A stretch of DNA of 7,298 nt from JAWOGN01 sp046496815 (lineage in GTDB: Bacteria > Desulfobacterota > DSM-4660 > Desulfatiglandales > Desulfatiglandaceae), in assembly GCA_046496815.1 (NCBI GenBank), contig JAWOGN010000304.1, positions 1-7,298 on the forward strand, in the 5' to 3' direction. A program made the translations under genes and the position numbers. Of the stretch, positions 6,799 to 7,298 are shown one piece after another (position 1 is the first letter of the stretch; each line of letters starts with the position of its first letter). The notes under the pieces are model-generated. The model did no database searches and was not told the origin of the DNA. It was given only the letters and a program-made list of their open reading frames with translations.

Positions 6799-7281
6799 TT
6801 ATGATTTTTTGTTGTAGAAAGAAGGTTTGGTTTCGATCTGCCGCGGGCTTTTTAGAATTCCATGGTTTTTTAAGGAACGGTTGATATAAACAGCACATTG
6901 GTCACAGGCACCGGTACATAACGTTTCTTTTTTCTTTCTGGTTTCATAACAGGGAGTGGGGGCACATTTATAGGCAGGGCAACTGTCTCTCACATCACAA
7001 TTGAAAATATTCCAGCACGGAGAAAGTTGAAGTAGACGTTTTATGCAAGGTAAAGTGAATCCTTCTTTATGAATCAAACGGGAAATCTGTCTTATTTGGT
7101 CTATCTCAAAATCTGAGTAGATCCTGTTATTTGTTCGAGCCTCTCTTTTGGGCATGATCAGCCCGATTTTTTCATAATCCCGTATGGTCTTTTGGGACAG
7201 ATCAACAACTCTGGATACTGTCCCAATGGAATAGCCGAGTGATTCGCGCGCTTCTTGGTTTTTTTGGAGTGTGTAATGCAA
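6799..7281 (-). CDS. MerR-family transcriptional regulator with Cys-rich CW-type C-terminus
   Basis: This is a 160-aa predicted DNA-binding regulator. Residues 17-75 form a MerR winged helix-turn-helix (YSIGTVSRVVDLSQKTIRDYEKIGLI, then NNRIYSDFEIDQIRQI). After the DNA-binding domain the protein is Cys-rich: C79, C89 (in PCW), C95, C101, C106, C111, C122, C126 and C129. The spacing resembles the CW-type Cys clusters I associate with regulators and small proteins of anaerobic deltaproteobacteria. Metal or Fe-S binding, and thus redox, metal or selenium sensing, is plausible but unproven. The start is TTG at 7281: an in-frame TGA lies two codons upstream (7287-7285), there is no ATG before residue 43, and AGGGG at 7292-7288 lies six bases upstream. 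It lies upstream of and codirectional with the Fdh-Hdr operon, suggesting local control. The effector cannot be read from sequence. Confidence 0.85.
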   Translation of the reverse strand: MHYTLQKNQEARESLGYSIGTVSRVVDLSQKTIRDYEKIGLIMPKREARTNNRIYSDFEIDQIRQISRLIHKEGFTLPCIKRLLQLSPCWNIFNCDVRDSCPAYKCAPTPCYETRKKKETLCTGACDQCAVYINRSLKNHGILKSPRQIETKPSFYNKKS

Positions 7282-7298
7282 TCGTCACCCCTAAAAAT
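7282..7298 (-). promoter_or_regulatory. Ribosome-binding site for the TTG start of the MerR gene
   Basis: On the minus strand AGGGGTGA (7292-7285) precedes TTG 7281-7279; the AGGGG core is six bases away. The TGA inside this site is in frame with the gene, so translation cannot begin further upstream. The promoter of this gene lies beyond the right edge. Confidence 0.65.

Noticed and set aside
6687..6884. 65-aa plus-strand ORF at the merR 3' end
   Set aside because: Overlaps merR in antisense, with no family resemblance or clear ribosome-binding site.
6758..7229. 11-mer TGTCCCAATGG shared by merR and its downstream gap, as a duplicated merR remnant
   Set aside because: No similarity extends beyond the 11 bases, and repeats of that length are expected by chance here.
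1..7298. CRISPR arrays, insertion sequences, tRNA or rRNA genes
   Set aside because: No regular repeats, transposase motifs, terminal inverted repeats or tRNA-like folds were seen; almost all sequence is accounted for by the operon and merR.

Overview
The window looks bacterial and anaerobic, probably from a sulfate-reducing or syntrophic member of the Desulfobacterota. That placement is an inference from gene content: selenoprotein formate dehydrogenase, HdrA-type flavoproteins, MvhD, and a MerR regulator with a Cys-rich CW-type tail. Two features argue for bacteria over a methanogen: the Sec-insertion hairpins lie inside the reading frames directly after the UGA codons (archaeal SECIS elements lie in the UTRs), and every start has a Shine-Dalgarno sequence. 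All genes lie on the minus strand, so transcription runs from high to low coordinates.

In transcription order: (1) 7281-6799, a MerR-family regulator with nine cysteines; (2) 6798-6361, a 438-nt gap with a candidate promoter and palindromes; (3) 6360-5386, a selenoprotein whose N-terminus is the FAD-binding start of HdrA and whose C-terminus is a ferredoxin plus an FdhB-like [4Fe-4S] dicluster, read through an in-frame UGA at 6183-6181 (Sec60); (4) 5396-3354, a cytoplasmic formate dehydrogenase catalytic subunit of 680 aa, read through a second UGA at 4991-4989 (Sec136); (5) 3312-205, a 1035-aa iron-sulfur flavoprotein made of an FdhB/FrhB-like N-terminus, an HdrA body lacking its Rossmann start, and a second HdrA unit; (6) 89-1, the first 29 codons of an MvhD-type iron-sulfur subunit, running off the left edge.

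Together these encode a formate dehydrogenase coupled to a heterodisulfide-reductase-like electron hub. Formate would be oxidised at the Mo/W-Sec site of FdhA, electrons would pass through Fe-S clusters to the HdrA flavins, and MvhD would be a further Fe-S link. By analogy with Fdh-Hdr and Mvh-Hdr complexes the hub may perform flavin-based electron bifurcation or confurcation; the acceptor pair cannot be read from this window.

The most unusual point is architecture. The first HdrA unit appears divided between genes 3 and 5, which flank fdhA, and FdhB-like parts are divided reciprocally between the same two genes. Standard gene calling that treats UGA as stop would break both selenoproteins and hide this arrangement.
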